Program-made: the position numbers and the translations under genes
The notes under the pieces: generated by a model
Told to the model about the DNA's origin: nothing
Database searches by the model: none
What the model saw: only the letters and a program-made list of their open reading frames with translations
Assembly: GCF_039537265.1 (NCBI RefSeq)
Contig: NZ_BAABAE010000003.1
Location: 682,001 to 746,000 of the forward strand
Source of the DNA: Terrimesophilobacter bigeumensis
Lineage (GTDB): Bacteria > Actinomycetota > Actinomycetes > Actinomycetales > Microbacteriaceae
Direction: 5' to 3'
DNA: 64,000 nucleotides
Shown here: positions 1 to 8,206 of the stretch, piece after piece
Layout of the letters: each line of letters starts with the position of its first letter
Numbering within the stretch: the stretch's first letter is position 1

Positions 1-2036
1 AGGTCGACGTCGAGCGCTTCCGTTGGCCCCGTAGTCCGCGAAGCGGACGTATCGAAACCAAGCGGTACCTCGAACGAGTACACGAACTTCGCGGCGTTGA
101 GCACCTTGATGGCCAGTCGCCGCCCGATCTTGATCTGCTTCGGGTTCTGCGGGTCGAAGGCCGCATCGGTTCCGAGCCGCGACGACGCCGCCCAGTACCG
201 CACAGCATCCGAGCCGTGGTCGTCGAGCATCCCGGCGGGGGTGACGACGTTGCCCTTCGACTTCGACATCTTCTTGCGGTCGGGGTCGACGATGAAGCCG
301 CTGATGCCGGCGTTCTTCCACGGCACGACGCCGTGCTCCAGCTGGGCGCGCAGGACGGTCGAGAACAGCCAGGTGCGGATGATGTCCTGCCCCTGGCTGC
401 GCAGGTCGTAGGGGAAGACGAGGTCGAAGAGCTCCGGGTCGCGTTCCCAGCCGCCGGCGATCTGCGGTGTGAGGGAGGAGGTCGCCCAGGTGTCCATGAT
501 GTCGACCTCGCCGACGAAGCCGCCGGGCACCCCGCGCTGGCTCTCGTCGTAGCCGGGGGCGGTATCCGACGAGGGGTCCACCGGGAGGGAGCTCTCGGGC
601 GGCACGATGACCGCACCCTGCTCACCGTTCGCGTCGAGCTCGTACCAGACCGGGATGGGCACGCCGAAGAAGCGCTGTCGTGACACGAGCCAGTCGCCGG
701 TGAGCCCGCCCACCCAGTTCTCGTAGCGCACCCTCATGAAGTCGGGGGCGAAGTTCACTTCGCGGCCGCGCTCGAGGAGCGCGTCGCGCAGTTTCTCGTC
801 GCGTGCGCCGTTCGTGATGTACCACTGCAGGGTGCTCACGATCTCGAGCGGCTTGTCACCCTTCTCGAAGAACTTGACCGCATGCGTGATCGGCTTCGGC
901 TCGCCTTCGAGGTCGCCGCTCTCTCGCAGCAGCTCGACCATGCGTGCCTTCGCGCTGAACACGGTCTTGCCGGCGAGTTCGGCGAAGGCGGTTTTCGCCG
1001 CATCCGTCACCAGGGCATCCGGGGCCTCGTCGACGATGCGCCCGTCCCGCCCGATGATGGTGCGGTTGGGCAGATCGAACTCACGCCACCAGACGACGTC
1101 GGTCACGTCGCCGAACGTGCAGATCATCGCGATGCCGGAGCCTTTGTCCTGCTGGGCGAGACGGTGCGCGACGACGGGCACCTCGACGTCGAAGATCGGG
1201 GTGCGCACGGTCGTGCCGAAGAGCGGCTGGTAGCGTTCGTCATCCGGATGCGCCACGAGCGCGACACAGGCGGCGAGCAGCTCAGGGCGCGTCGTCTCGA
1301 TGTGCACGGGGGAGCCGTCGGGCTTGTGGAAGGCGACCCGGTGGAACGCGGCCGGCATGTCCTTGTCTTCGAGCTCGGCCTGCGCGACAGCGGTGCGGAA
1401 CGTCACGTCCCATAGGGTGGGTGCTTCGGAGCGGTACGCCTCGCCGCGGGCGAGGTTGCGCAGGAACGCGCGCTGCGCGGCGGTCTGCGACTTGGGGCCG
1501 ATCGTGCGGTAGGTCTGCGTCCAGTCGACGGAGAGTCCGAGTTTGCGCCAGAGCGCCTCGAACTGCTGCTCGTCCTCGGCGGTGAGCTTCTCGCACAGCT
1601 CGATGAAGTTTCGGCGGCTGATCGGCAGCTGGTCGGCTGCCTTCGCGCTCTTGTTGTCGCCGCCTTCGAAAGGCGGAGTGAACGCGGGGTCGTAGGGAAG
1701 CGAAGGGTCGCAGCGCACCCCGTAGTAGTTCTGCACCCGGCGTTCGGTGGGCAGCCCGTTGTCGTCCCAGCCCATCGGGTAGAAGAGGCTCTTGCCGCGC
1801 ATTCGCTGGTAGCGTGCGGCGAGGTCCATGTGCGTGTAGCTGAAGACATGGCCGATGTGGAGCGATCCGGATGCCGTGGGCGGCGGAGTGTCGATCGAGT
1901 AGATGTTCTCGCGCGGCGTCGTATGGGCGAGGGCGGCGTCGCGGTCGAACCGGTAGGTTCCCCTGGCCTCCCATTCGGTGCCCCATTTGCTCTCCAACCC
2001 TTCGAGGGCGGGCTTGTCGGGGACGGCGTCAGCCAT
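1..2036 (-). CDS. valS: Valyl-tRNA synthetase (C-terminus cut by window start)
   Basis: Class I aminoacyl-tRNA synthetase that charges tRNA-Val in the cytoplasm. About 678 residues are visible; the frame is still open at base 1, so roughly the anticodon-binding end is missing. The start is the ATG at 2036 (MADAVPDKPALEGLESKW). Near residues 49-62 the HIGH-type motif reads SGSLHIGHVF, and near residue 590 the KMSKS loop reads RKKMSKSKGN. The editing-domain region lies between them. The gene is the last of a minus-strand run, 96 bp after two membrane-anchored paralogues. Oddity: bases 31-59 resemble the dispersed repeat found at 17818, read in frame as part of ValS. Identity is very secure; the repeat interpretation is less so. 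Confidence 0.97.
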   Translation of the reverse strand, partial: MADAVPDKPALEGLESKWGTEWEARGTYRFDRDAALAHTTPRENIYSIDTPPPTASGSLHIGHVFSYTHMDLAARYQRMRGKSLFYPMGWDDNGLPTERRVQNYYGVRCDPSLPYDPAFTPPFEGGDNKSAKAADQLPISRRNFIELCEKLTAEDEQQFEALWRKLGLSVDWTQTYRTIGPKSQTAAQRAFLRNLARGEAYRSEAPTLWDVTFRTAVAQAELEDKDMPAAFHRVAFHKPDGSPVHIETTRPELLAACVALVAHPDDERYQPLFGTTVRTPIFDVEVPVVAHRLAQQDKGSGIAMICTFGDVTDVVWWREFDLPNRTIIGRDGRIVDEAPDALVTDAAKTAFAELAGKTVFSAKARMVELLRESGDLEGEPKPITHAVKFFEKGDKPLEIVSTLQWYITNGARDEKLRDALLERGREVNFAPDFMRVRYENWVGGLTGDWLVSRQRFFGVPIPVWYELDANGEQGAVIVPPESSLPVDPSSDTAPGYDESQRGVPGGFVGEVDIMDTWATSSLTPQIAGGWERDPELFDLVFPYDLRSQGQDIIRTWLFSTVLRAQLEHGVVPWKNAGISGFIVDPDRKKMSKSKGNVVTPAGMLDDHGSDAVRYWAASSRLGTDAAFDPQNPKQIKIGRRLAIKVLNAAKFVYSFEVPLGFDTSASRTTGPTEALDVD
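31..59. repeat. In-frame fragment of dispersed palindromic repeat within valS
   Basis: The end of this segment (ACGTATCGAAACC) and its hairpin-like GTCCGCGAAGCGGAC core match the layout of the intergenic repeat at 17818-17901 (GTAGCGCGGAGCGCGTATCGAAACC). It lies inside the valS reading frame and does not interrupt it. It is only a partial match, so chance similarity in GC-rich DNA is possible. Confidence 0.45.
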
Positions 2037-2132
2037 GGCATTCTCCGGTTTCGCTATGTGCGGCACCGTGTCATGTTCTGAGGTGCCTGAGTGTGGGTTG
2101 TGCACCCATCGTACCGGAGCAGGCCGGCTCGA

Positions 2133-2714
2133 CTAACGGCTCAGGTCGGTCACCGTCCAGGTCTTGCTCACGTGTTCGCCGTTCGGGCCGACGAGCGTGA
2201 TCGTGTAGTCGCGGGACGGTCCCTGGTCGAAGCAGGGGAAGAGGTGCTCGTCGGTGAAGTCGTTCTGGTTGCCGCTCAACGGGACCTGCATGTAGTTCTT
2301 GTCCTTCGCGTCCTGATCGCCGGGGGAGTACCAGGCCTGGACCGCATTCGCGCTCGCCCAGGACACCATGAGGGTGGGCTTCGGCGGCTGGTAGTCCTCA
2401 TTGCCGGCATCGCAGGTCACGGTCGTCGGAGCGTTGAAGGCGGTGAAGCGGGTCGATTCATCCTCGGGTGGTGCGGCCTCGCCGGCAGGGCTCTCGCTCG
2501 GACCCTCGCTCGACGACTCGCTCGGCGAGGCACCGGGGGACGACGAGGGCGAGGTGCTGGAGTTCAAACCCGTCGGCTCCCGATCGACGGCCGAGCCCTG
2601 GCCGAGGATGAAGAAGACAAGGGCGATGAGTGCGAGCAGGAGGACGCCGATCACCGCGATGAGCGCGATGAGGGTTCTGTTGTTCTTCTTGCTCGGTGCC
2701 GGTTCGGTGGACAA
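2133..2714 (-). CDS. Membrane-anchored Ser/Pro-linker protein, paralogue A
   Basis: Function unknown. The 193-residue protein has a short basic N-terminus, one hydrophobic segment (about residues 14-36), a Ser/Pro/Glu-rich extracellular linker (about 45-85) and a compact C-terminal domain of about 100 residues. That domain has two cysteines and ends in YTITLVGPNGEHVSKTWTV. There is no signal-peptidase site after the hydrophobic stretch, so it probably stays anchored with the C-terminus outside. It lies 21 bp after a paralogue (2736-3401) sharing the motifs MQxPLxGNQxDF and YTITLVGPxGxHVSKTWTV, so the pair is a tandem duplication in one transcript. The C-terminal domain looks like a beta-sandwich, but that is inference. 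Confidence 0.85.
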   Translation of the reverse strand: MSTEPAPSKKNNRTLIALIAVIGVLLLALIALVFFILGQGSAVDREPTGLNSSTSPSSSPGASPSESSSEGPSESPAGEAAPPEDESTRFTAFNAPTTVTCDAGNEDYQPPKPTLMVSWASANAVQAWYSPGDQDAKDKNYMQVPLSGNQNDFTDEHLFPCFDQGPSRDYTITLVGPNGEHVSKTWTVTDLSR

Positions 2715-2735
2715 CGGTCCTCCTCAGCGTTGCGG

Positions 2736-3401
2736 TTAGAAGTGATCTCCCGTGATCGTGACCGTCCACGTCTTGCTCACGTGCTTGCCGTCGGGTCCGA
2801 CGAGAGTGATCGTGTAGGTATTGCTTCCGTCGGAGCAGTCGACGATCTGCTCGTACGGGAAGTCACCCTGATTCCCGTTCAGGGGGATCTGCATGTACCC
2901 CGAGTTCGCGGCGTCGTCCGTGCCGTTGACGAACCACGCCTCGTCGGCGCCAGCGGTCGACCATGAAACGGTGAACGTCGGACGGGTCGCGGGGAAGGAC
3001 GGTCCACCGGCCGAGCAACTCTGGCTCGACGGGTAGTTGAGCGTCTTGAATCGCGGTCCGGTCTCCTGCGGCGGCGGGGGCGGAGGCGGCGGCGCAGAAC
3101 TCGGCGATGCGCTCGGGCTCTCGCTGGGTGTCTCGCTGGGGGACGCGCTCGGGCTCTCGCTGGGTGTCTCGCTCGAGCTCGCCGACGGGCTCGTGCTGAC
3201 GTCGGAGACCGGTTCCGCACTCGGGCCACCGATCCCGCGCGACAACAGCAGCGTCAGCAGCACGACAACGGCGATGAGCAGCAGTCCGCCGACGATCGAC
3301 AGGATGAGGATGAGGAGCTTCGATTTCTTCTTGCCGCCTTCGCCGACGGTCGCCGCCGCGCTCGGAGCCTCGAATCGCTCGGTAGGTGTGTCGTCGCTCA
3401 T
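2736..3401 (-). CDS. Membrane-anchored Ser/Pro-linker protein, paralogue B
   Basis: Function unknown. This 221-residue protein has the same plan as its downstream neighbour: cytoplasmic head with KKKSK, one membrane segment (about residues 28-53), a long low-complexity Ser/Glu/Pro linker, a run of eight prolines, then a cysteine-containing C-terminal domain ending YTITLVGPDGKHVSKTWTV. The linker carries two exact 12-residue units (SETPSESPSASP). The wall-spanning linker suggests display of the C-terminal domain outside the peptidoglycan. It is separated from the upstream transporter gene by a strong hairpin, so it is probably transcribed separately. Confidence 0.85.
   Translation of the reverse strand: MSDDTPTERFEAPSAAATVGEGGKKKSKLLILILSIVGGLLLIAVVVLLTLLLSRGIGGPSAEPVSDVSTSPSASSSETPSESPSASPSETPSESPSASPSSAPPPPPPPPQETGPRFKTLNYPSSQSCSAGGPSFPATRPTFTVSWSTAGADEAWFVNGTDDAANSGYMQIPLNGNQGDFPYEQIVDCSDGSNTYTITLVGPDGKHVSKTWTVTITGDHF
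3109..3173. repeat. Two 29-bp direct repeats, 36-bp period, in linker of paralogue B
   Basis: Bases 3109-3137 and 3145-3173 are identical, and with the intervening bases they encode two copies of a 12-residue Ser/Glu/Pro unit. The exact period of 12 codons suggests recent slippage and probable copy-number variation among strains, changing linker length. Confidence 0.85.
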
Positions 3402-3466
3402 GAATCCCCGCCGGTCAAGAAAGGAATGCGCACGTGCTGAAATCGATCGAGGGTCATTCTAAGGGC

Positions 3467-3500
3467 GCGGGAGGTCGACGCACCAGAGCCGACCTCCCGC
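3467..3500 (-). terminator. Strong hairpin downstream of MFS gene
   Basis: Perfect 11-bp stem GCGGGAGGTCG / CGACCTCCCGC with a 12-nt loop, starting 26 bp after the stop of the MHS transporter gene and lying before the next minus-strand gene. There is no T-tract, which is common for high-GC actinobacterial terminators. Confidence 0.65.
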
Positions 3501-3525
3501 ACCCGGCACGGGGAGAGTCGTGGCG

Positions 3526-4848
3526 TTACGACTCGGCGACGACCTCGTCGCGCACGCGAATGCGCACGGCGATGAGTGAGGCAACGAGGGTGAGGACCGA
3601 CAACAGGGCGAGCACGATCCCCGGATGCCACCAGGCGGCATCCGTCGCCGTGGACAGCGCCTGTGTGGCGAGCGGGATGAGGCCGGAGATGACGGCGGCG
3701 ACGCTGTAGGCGATCGAGAGTGCGCTGTAGCGCACCGGCCCGCTGAACAGATCGGACATGAGGCCGCCGAGCCCGGCCCAGCTGAGAGTGGGGAGGATCC
3801 CGCCGATGATCATCGTTCCGACGAGGATCGGGAACGTCGCGAACTGCAGCATCCAGTACATCGGGAAGGTGATGAGCAGGGTGCCGAGCGCGCCGATCGC
3901 GACGACCCTCGCGGAGCCGATGCGATTCGCCCACACCCCGAAGAGCGGAATCGTGACGAGTTGCAGGAGGCTGCCGATGAGCGTCGCCTGGAAGAGCTCC
4001 TGATAGGAGAATCCGAGGATGTTGACGCCGTAGGCCATCGTGTAGGTGTTCATGAGCGAGTACGAGCCGATGCCGAGCAGGGCAGCACCGATCGCGACGA
4101 TGACCGCGAACGGATGCGTGCGAAAGACGTCGAGCACCGGGATGCGCGAGCGGCGGCCCGTGTCGACCAGGGTCTTGAAGACGGGAGTCTCGTCGATCGC
4201 GAGCCGCAGGTAGAGCGAGACGGCCAGCAGCGGGAAGGCGAGCAGGAACGGCAGTCGCCATCCCCAGGCGAGCATGTCCTCGCCGCTCAGCGTGAGCGTC
4301 AGGAGCAGGAAGAGGGCGCCGGTGAGGATCGTGCCGACCGGTGAGCCGAGCTGGGGGAGCGCGGCGTAGAACCCGCGCCTGCGGTAACCGGCATGTTCGG
4401 TGGCGAGGAGGATGGCGCCGCCCCACTCGCCGCCGAGGGAGAGTCCCTGGACGATCCGCAGCAGTGCCAGCAGGATCGGGGCGAGGATGCCGATGCTCGC
4501 GAAATCGGGGAGGAGGCCGATCGCGCCGGTCGCGACACCCATGATGCCGATCGTCCAGAGAAGCGTGCGTTTGCGGCCGATGCGGTCGCCGAGGTGCCCG
4601 AAGATGACCGCGCCGAGTGGGCGGACGAGGTAGGACATCGCGAGGAGCAGGAACGACAGGATGGTGCCCGCCGCGCGATCCTGCTCCGGGAAGAACAGCG
4701 GCGCGCTGAAGATCGCGCTGAAGTAGGCGAAGACGTAGAAGTCGTACGATTCGAGGGATGTTCCGACGAAGGACGCCCAGACGACCTTGCGAGCCACTTT
4801 CGGTTCGGTGGGCTTGACGACCAGGGGTTCCAGCTCTGTCGCGGTCAC
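3526..4848 (-). CDS. MFS transporter, metabolite:H+ symporter (MHS) type
   Basis: A 440-residue, roughly 12-segment secondary transporter. The sequence WASFVGTSLESYDFYVF near the start of helix 1 and GHLGDRIGRKRTLL in the loop between helices 2 and 3 are typical of the MHS group (ShiA/KgtP/ProP relatives), which import organic acids or compatible solutes with protons. Substrate cannot be read from sequence. The start is GTG at 4848, with GAAAGG upstream. The gene is divergent from a TetR regulator 79 bp away, which is the likely controller. A strong hairpin follows the stop codon. Confidence 0.92.
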   Translation of the reverse strand: MTATELEPLVVKPTEPKVARKVVWASFVGTSLESYDFYVFAYFSAIFSAPLFFPEQDRAAGTILSFLLLAMSYLVRPLGAVIFGHLGDRIGRKRTLLWTIGIMGVATGAIGLLPDFASIGILAPILLALLRIVQGLSLGGEWGGAILLATEHAGYRRRGFYAALPQLGSPVGTILTGALFLLLTLTLSGEDMLAWGWRLPFLLAFPLLAVSLYLRLAIDETPVFKTLVDTGRRSRIPVLDVFRTHPFAVIVAIGAALLGIGSYSLMNTYTMAYGVNILGFSYQELFQATLIGSLLQLVTIPLFGVWANRIGSARVVAIGALGTLLITFPMYWMLQFATFPILVGTMIIGGILPTLSWAGLGGLMSDLFSGPVRYSALSIAYSVAAVISGLIPLATQALSTATDAAWWHPGIVLALLSVLTLVASLIAVRIRVRDEVVAES

Positions 4849-4886
4849 GCGCGGCCTTTCGGTTCAGGAGTGCGGTGGGATGGATT

Positions 4887-4916
4887 GTTAGACTGAGTCC
4901 AGAAATAGATACTAGT
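4887..4916. promoter_or_regulatory. Possible TetR operator/promoter between divergent genes
   Basis: This short A/T-richer patch in the 79-bp divergent gap holds GACTGAGTC (4891-4899, odd-centred palindrome) and ACTAGT (4911-4916, palindrome). TetR proteins commonly bind such sites between themselves and a divergent transporter gene. No long perfect operator is present. Confidence 0.35.
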
Positions 4917-4927
4917 GGAGTCGACGG

Positions 4928-5488
4928 ATGAAAAGCGAGCGCATGACGGCGGGCCGCCCGCGGGCGTCGTCGCGGGGCACGATCGAGGATGCCGCCGCCG
5001 AACTCTTCCTCGAGCAGAGCTACGGCGGCACCACGATCGACGAGATCACCCAGCGGGCCGGCGTGAGCCGCGCGACCTTTTTCAACTACTTCTCCTCCAA
5101 GAGCGATCTGCTGTGGATCGACGCCGACCACGCGATCGAACGACTCGAGGAATGCCTGGGCGCGGGTGCGCCATTGCTCGAGGCGGTGGCGACGGTCGCC
5201 GCCGAGGTGGGCCCGGAGCGCGTCCCTCTCGCGGTCACGCAGGCGGATGCCATGGGCACGCGCGAGGAGCTCGTCGCCTCCGGCCTCGTACGGGTGGCCC
5301 GCGTGACGGCGCTCATCCGCACGGCCATGGCCGCCGAGTCCGGAGGAGACCGCCGAGCACTCTCCGTCAACGTGCGTGCCAATGCCGTGGCCGGGGCGAT
5401 CGTCGCGGCGTGGGGCGCCTGGATCGTGGGCGGCGTGGGTCGACGGGGTTTGCGGGATTACCTCAGTGACGCACTTGCGCTAGTCTAA
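4928..5488 (+). CDS. TetR-family transcriptional regulator
   Basis: A 186-residue dimeric repressor-type protein. The N-terminal helix-turn-helix covers about residues 15-60 (TTIDEITQRAGVSRATFFNYF, with the typical FFNYFSSKSDL). The C-terminal ligand domain is divergent, so no effector can be inferred. The ATG at 4928 is preferred over the in-frame ATG at 4943 because GGAG lies 7 nt upstream. Its divergence from the MHS transporter gene suggests that it regulates that gene and itself. Confidence 0.92.
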   Translation: MKSERMTAGRPRASSRGTIEDAAAELFLEQSYGGTTIDEITQRAGVSRATFFNYFSSKSDLLWIDADHAIERLEECLGAGAPLLEAVATVAAEVGPERVPLAVTQADAMGTREELVASGLVRVARVTALIRTAMAAESGGDRRALSVNVRANAVAGAIVAAWGAWIVGGVGRRGLRDYLSDALALV

Positions 5489-5509
5489 CTATAACAATAG
5501 ACTCGCCTC

Positions 5510-5863
5510 GTGCTCATCAGAATCGACCCGTCCTCCGGCGTCCCGCTGTTCGACCAGCTGGCCGGCAGCATCCGGGCATCGACGATCACCGGGGCCATCG
5601 CGCTCGGCGAGCGCCTGCCGTCGGCACGCGAGCTCGCACAGTCCCTCGACATCAACGTGCACACCGTGCTGCGGGCATACCAGTTGCTGCGCGATGAAGG
5701 CCTCATCGAGCTGCGACCAGGGCGTGGTGCGATCGTGACCGGCCGGCCACCCGGCGGCTACGAGGATCTCAACACCGCCGTCGACGCCGTCATCGCCGAG
5801 GCGCGCAAACTCGACATCGCTCCGGCGGCGCTCGCCGCACTCATCAGGGAGACCTACCAATGA
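5510..5863 (+). CDS. GntR-family regulator, YtrA-like
   Basis: A 117-residue regulator made almost entirely of the GntR winged helix (residues 9-78; SARELAQSLDINVHTVLRAYQLLRDEGLIE) followed by a short helical tail. This is the size of the YtrA subfamily, which often controls adjacent membrane-protein or ABC-transporter genes. The GTG start at 5510 lies 21 bp after the TetR gene. Its stop overlaps the ATG of the DUF1648 gene by 4 bp, so the two are translationally coupled and it probably regulates its own two-gene unit. Confidence 0.93.
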   Translation: MLIRIDPSSGVPLFDQLAGSIRASTITGAIALGERLPSARELAQSLDINVHTVLRAYQLLRDEGLIELRPGRGAIVTGRPPGGYEDLNTAVDAVIAEARKLDIAPAALAALIRETYQ

Positions 5864-6861
5864 CCGACACCGCACGGCAGACGAAGGCCACGAGGCTGCG
5901 GGCCATCGTGATCGGCACGGTCGTCCCGATCGCGGTCGCGCTCGTCACCGTGGCGCTCCTGGTGTCGTGGATGCCGCAGCTTCCCGACCCGATCGCCGTC
6001 CACTGGTCGGGTGCCGGGCCCGACGGCTTCGGATCGGCGATGCCCTTCATCCTTCTCCCGCTCGGCATCACCGTGGTGTTCAGCGCGTTCGCAGCGGTAT
6101 GGTCATGGCGGTCGACGCCTTCCGGGCGCCTCACCTGGAACCAGAAGTTCCTGGTCGTCACGAGCCTGTGGCTGGCGGCACTGCTGAATGTCGGCATCGG
6201 AGGGAGCGTGGCGATTCAGCGGGGGCTGGCCGATGCCCACGATGCCCAGGGCGTCGGGCCCTGGTTCGCCGTCGGCGTCGGCGCCGGGTTCGTCCTCGCC
6301 GTCGCCGGCTGGTTCCTGCTGCCCCCCGCGGAGAGGGTGGGCCAGGCGGGCACGAGTCCGAGACCGGTGGATGTCCAGGGCCAGGAGCGGGTGTCGTGGT
6401 CGCGCTCCGCACGCCTCGGCACCGTCGCTCTCGTGGTCGTTGCGCTGACCCTCGTGGTCGCCATCGGCGCAGTCGTTGTGGCAGCGTTCGCCTCCAGGGG
6501 GTCGGGCGCCTTCGCCATCGTCGTTCTCGTCTTGGTCGCCGCTCTCGTGGCGACCAACACATGGTGGCGCGTATCCGCCGACCATCGCGGTTTCATCGCC
6601 AGGGGCGTGTTCGGCTGGCCGCGCAAACGCATCCCGCTCGACGACATCCGCTCGGTGCAGGTCGTCGAGGTCGACCCGACGCGCGATTTCGGCGGATGGG
6701 GCTGGCGCTGGGGCGGCCAGGGGCGCACCGGGATCATCCTGCGTGCGGGCGAGGGTATCGAGGTGACGACCACGCCGGGCAAGCATTTCGTCGTGACCGT
6801 CGACGACGCCGCGACCGGCGCAGGCGTGCTTGCCGCGCTCATCGCGCAGCGCACCCGCTGA
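5860..6861 (+). CDS. DUF1648-type membrane protein
   Basis: A 333-residue integral membrane protein of unknown function. It starts with a membrane segment followed by LPDPIAVHWSGAGPDGFGS, the hallmark of DUF1648. It has five or six membrane segments in total and a C-terminal soluble domain with a PH-like look (IPLDDIRSVQVVEVDP). The family pairs repeatedly with YtrA-type GntR regulators, as here, where the ATG overlaps the regulator's stop by 4 bp. A sensory or envelope-stress role is often proposed for such pairs, but nothing in this sequence proves it. Confidence 0.85.
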   Translation: MTDTARQTKATRLRAIVIGTVVPIAVALVTVALLVSWMPQLPDPIAVHWSGAGPDGFGSAMPFILLPLGITVVFSAFAAVWSWRSTPSGRLTWNQKFLVVTSLWLAALLNVGIGGSVAIQRGLADAHDAQGVGPWFAVGVGAGFVLAVAGWFLLPPAERVGQAGTSPRPVDVQGQERVSWSRSARLGTVALVVVALTLVVAIGAVVVAAFASRGSGAFAIVVLVLVAALVATNTWWRVSADHRGFIARGVFGWPRKRIPLDDIRSVQVVEVDPTRDFGGWGWRWGGQGRTGIILRAGEGIEVTTTPGKHFVVTVDDAATGAGVLAALIAQRTR

Positions 6862-6935
6862 CGGGCCTTCCCGCCCGCCTTCCCACCTATCTTCCCCGCA
6901 TCCGCTGCCACCATCCGAGGCCAGAACCAGCGTTG

Positions 6936-6997
6936 GCGCGGGTGTTTTCATCGAGCGCTGGAATTACGACACCCGCGCAGGGCAAAAACACCCGCGC
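6936..6997. repeat. Palindromic element upstream of AbiEi-like gene (copy 1)
   Basis: The 13-bp arms GCGCGGGTGTTTT / AAAACACCCGCGC are perfectly complementary and enclose a degenerate middle. The element shares end sequences, length and core (GGxAxTAC...CCCGCG) with the palindrome at 8082-8141 on the other side of the gene, so the two are diverged copies of one element. Confidence 0.8.
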
Positions 6998-7112
6998 GGG
7001 CCGGATCTCGTTCCACCTCTTCCCCTCCCACACAGTCCCGATCGGCATCCGCTCTCCACCGTTTCGCGCATCCTGAGGACCTGTGCCGCGCGCAAAGCCC
7101 GACGATAGTGCC

Positions 7113-8081
7113 ATGCCTGCCACTATCGACTTCCTCATTCGACGACGCGACCTTGAGGTCATCGGTACGCCCGACTCGAGCGTGCGGCGGGCGCTGCGCC
7201 GAGGCAGCCTGGTACGCGTGGCAGCCGGCAGCTACGCCGACCTCGATGTTTGGAATGAACTCGAACCCATCGATCGGCATCGGGCGCGGGTCATGGCGGT
7301 GGCCGGTCGCCTGCGCACGGCTCCGGTGTTCTCGCACTTCGCGGCGGCGGCGCTCTGGGGCATCCGGATTCTCGGGCCATGGCCGACAGTCGTCGATGTC
7401 ACGCTGGAGCGGGCATCGGGAGGTCGATCGGATGGTGCGCTTCGTCGGCACTGCACCGGGCTCGACGGCATCGAGGTGCTGGAACTCGATGGGTTGGCGC
7501 TGACCTCGCCGGCGCAGACCGCCGTGGACCTCGCAAGAGAGCTCCCCTTCGCGGATGCCGTCGTCGCGCTTGATTCCGCGTTGCACCGCCGGCGGCGGCC
7601 CACCCCGCTCGCAACGGAAGACCAGATCGCGCGCGTCGTCGCGGCGACGGAAGGCAATCGCGGCTACCGACGAGCGCTTGCCTCTTCGGGGTTCGCGACG
7701 TCACTCTCGGATTCGGTGGAGGAGTCGCACAGCCGGGTGCAGCTGCATCTTCTGGGCTTTCCCGAACCCGAGCTGCAACGCAGGTTCGCACTGGCGAACA
7801 GCCGCCACGCGGAGGTCGACTTCTACTGGCCGGATTTCGACCACATCGGAGAATGCGACGGTCGTATGAAGTATCGGGATCCACGGATTCTGCAGGGGAG
7901 GACCCGGGACCAGGTGTTCTTCGCCGAGAAGGGGAGGGAGAACGAGCTGCGACAGCAGGTGCGGATGTTCTCGCGCTGGGAACCCCGGGAGCTCTACCCA
8001 CCCCAGCAGCTCTACGATCGGCTCGTACGGGACGGGTTGCCGTCGTCGAAGCCGCGGCCCGCCCCACGATGGCGGACGTAA
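7113..8081 (+). CDS. Solitary AbiEi-type winged-helix plus PD-(D/E)XK-like protein
   Basis: A 322-residue protein. Residues 1-60 resemble the N-terminal winged-helix domain of AbiEi antitoxins (IDFLIRRRDLEV...ALRRGSLVRVAAGSYAD). The C-terminus has EVDFYWPDFDHIGECDGRMKY, which fits a DUF559/Vsr-like PD-(D/E)XK nuclease core: D in EVDF, then E-x-D-G and K. No AbiEii toxin or other partner is adjacent. The ATG at 7113 is chosen because it matches the expected N-terminus; a GTG at 7083 with GAGGA 3 nt upstream is an alternative. It lies between two related palindromes, the second starting right at its stop codon. It could be a resistance or mobility-associated gene; nuclease activity is inferred. 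Confidence 0.8.
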   Translation: MPATIDFLIRRRDLEVIGTPDSSVRRALRRGSLVRVAAGSYADLDVWNELEPIDRHRARVMAVAGRLRTAPVFSHFAAAALWGIRILGPWPTVVDVTLERASGGRSDGALRRHCTGLDGIEVLELDGLALTSPAQTAVDLARELPFADAVVALDSALHRRRRPTPLATEDQIARVVAATEGNRGYRRALASSGFATSLSDSVEESHSRVQLHLLGFPEPELQRRFALANSRHAEVDFYWPDFDHIGECDGRMKYRDPRILQGRTRDQVFFAEKGRENELRQQVRMFSRWEPRELYPPQQLYDRLVRDGLPSSKPRPAPRWRT

Positions 8082-8141
8082 CGCGGGTGTTCTCGTCGCC
8101 CGCGGGTACTACTTCGCCCGCGGGCGACAAGAACACCCGCG
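8082..8141. repeat. Palindromic element downstream of AbiEi-like gene (copy 2)
   Basis: Arms 8082-8106 and 8117-8141 are complementary at 24 of 25 positions around a 10-nt loop (TACTACTTCG). The element begins at the first base after the TAA stop, so it may also act as the terminator. It is related to the element at 6936-6997. Confidence 0.9.
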
Positions 8142-8206
8142 CGGCCAGGGATCTCGGTAACCACGAGGGATCTCGACCAGGATGTGTGCGAGTCCGCCGG
8201 GACGCG

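Noticed and set aside
3398..5131. 577-codon open frame overlapping the MHS transporter on the same strand
   Set aside because: Arg/His/Pro-rich shadow frame; the transporter frame carries all conserved motifs.
7113..8081. Complete AbiE toxin-antitoxin system
   Set aside because: No AbiEii-like nucleotidyltransferase lies within 1 kb on either side, so only an antitoxin-type domain is present.
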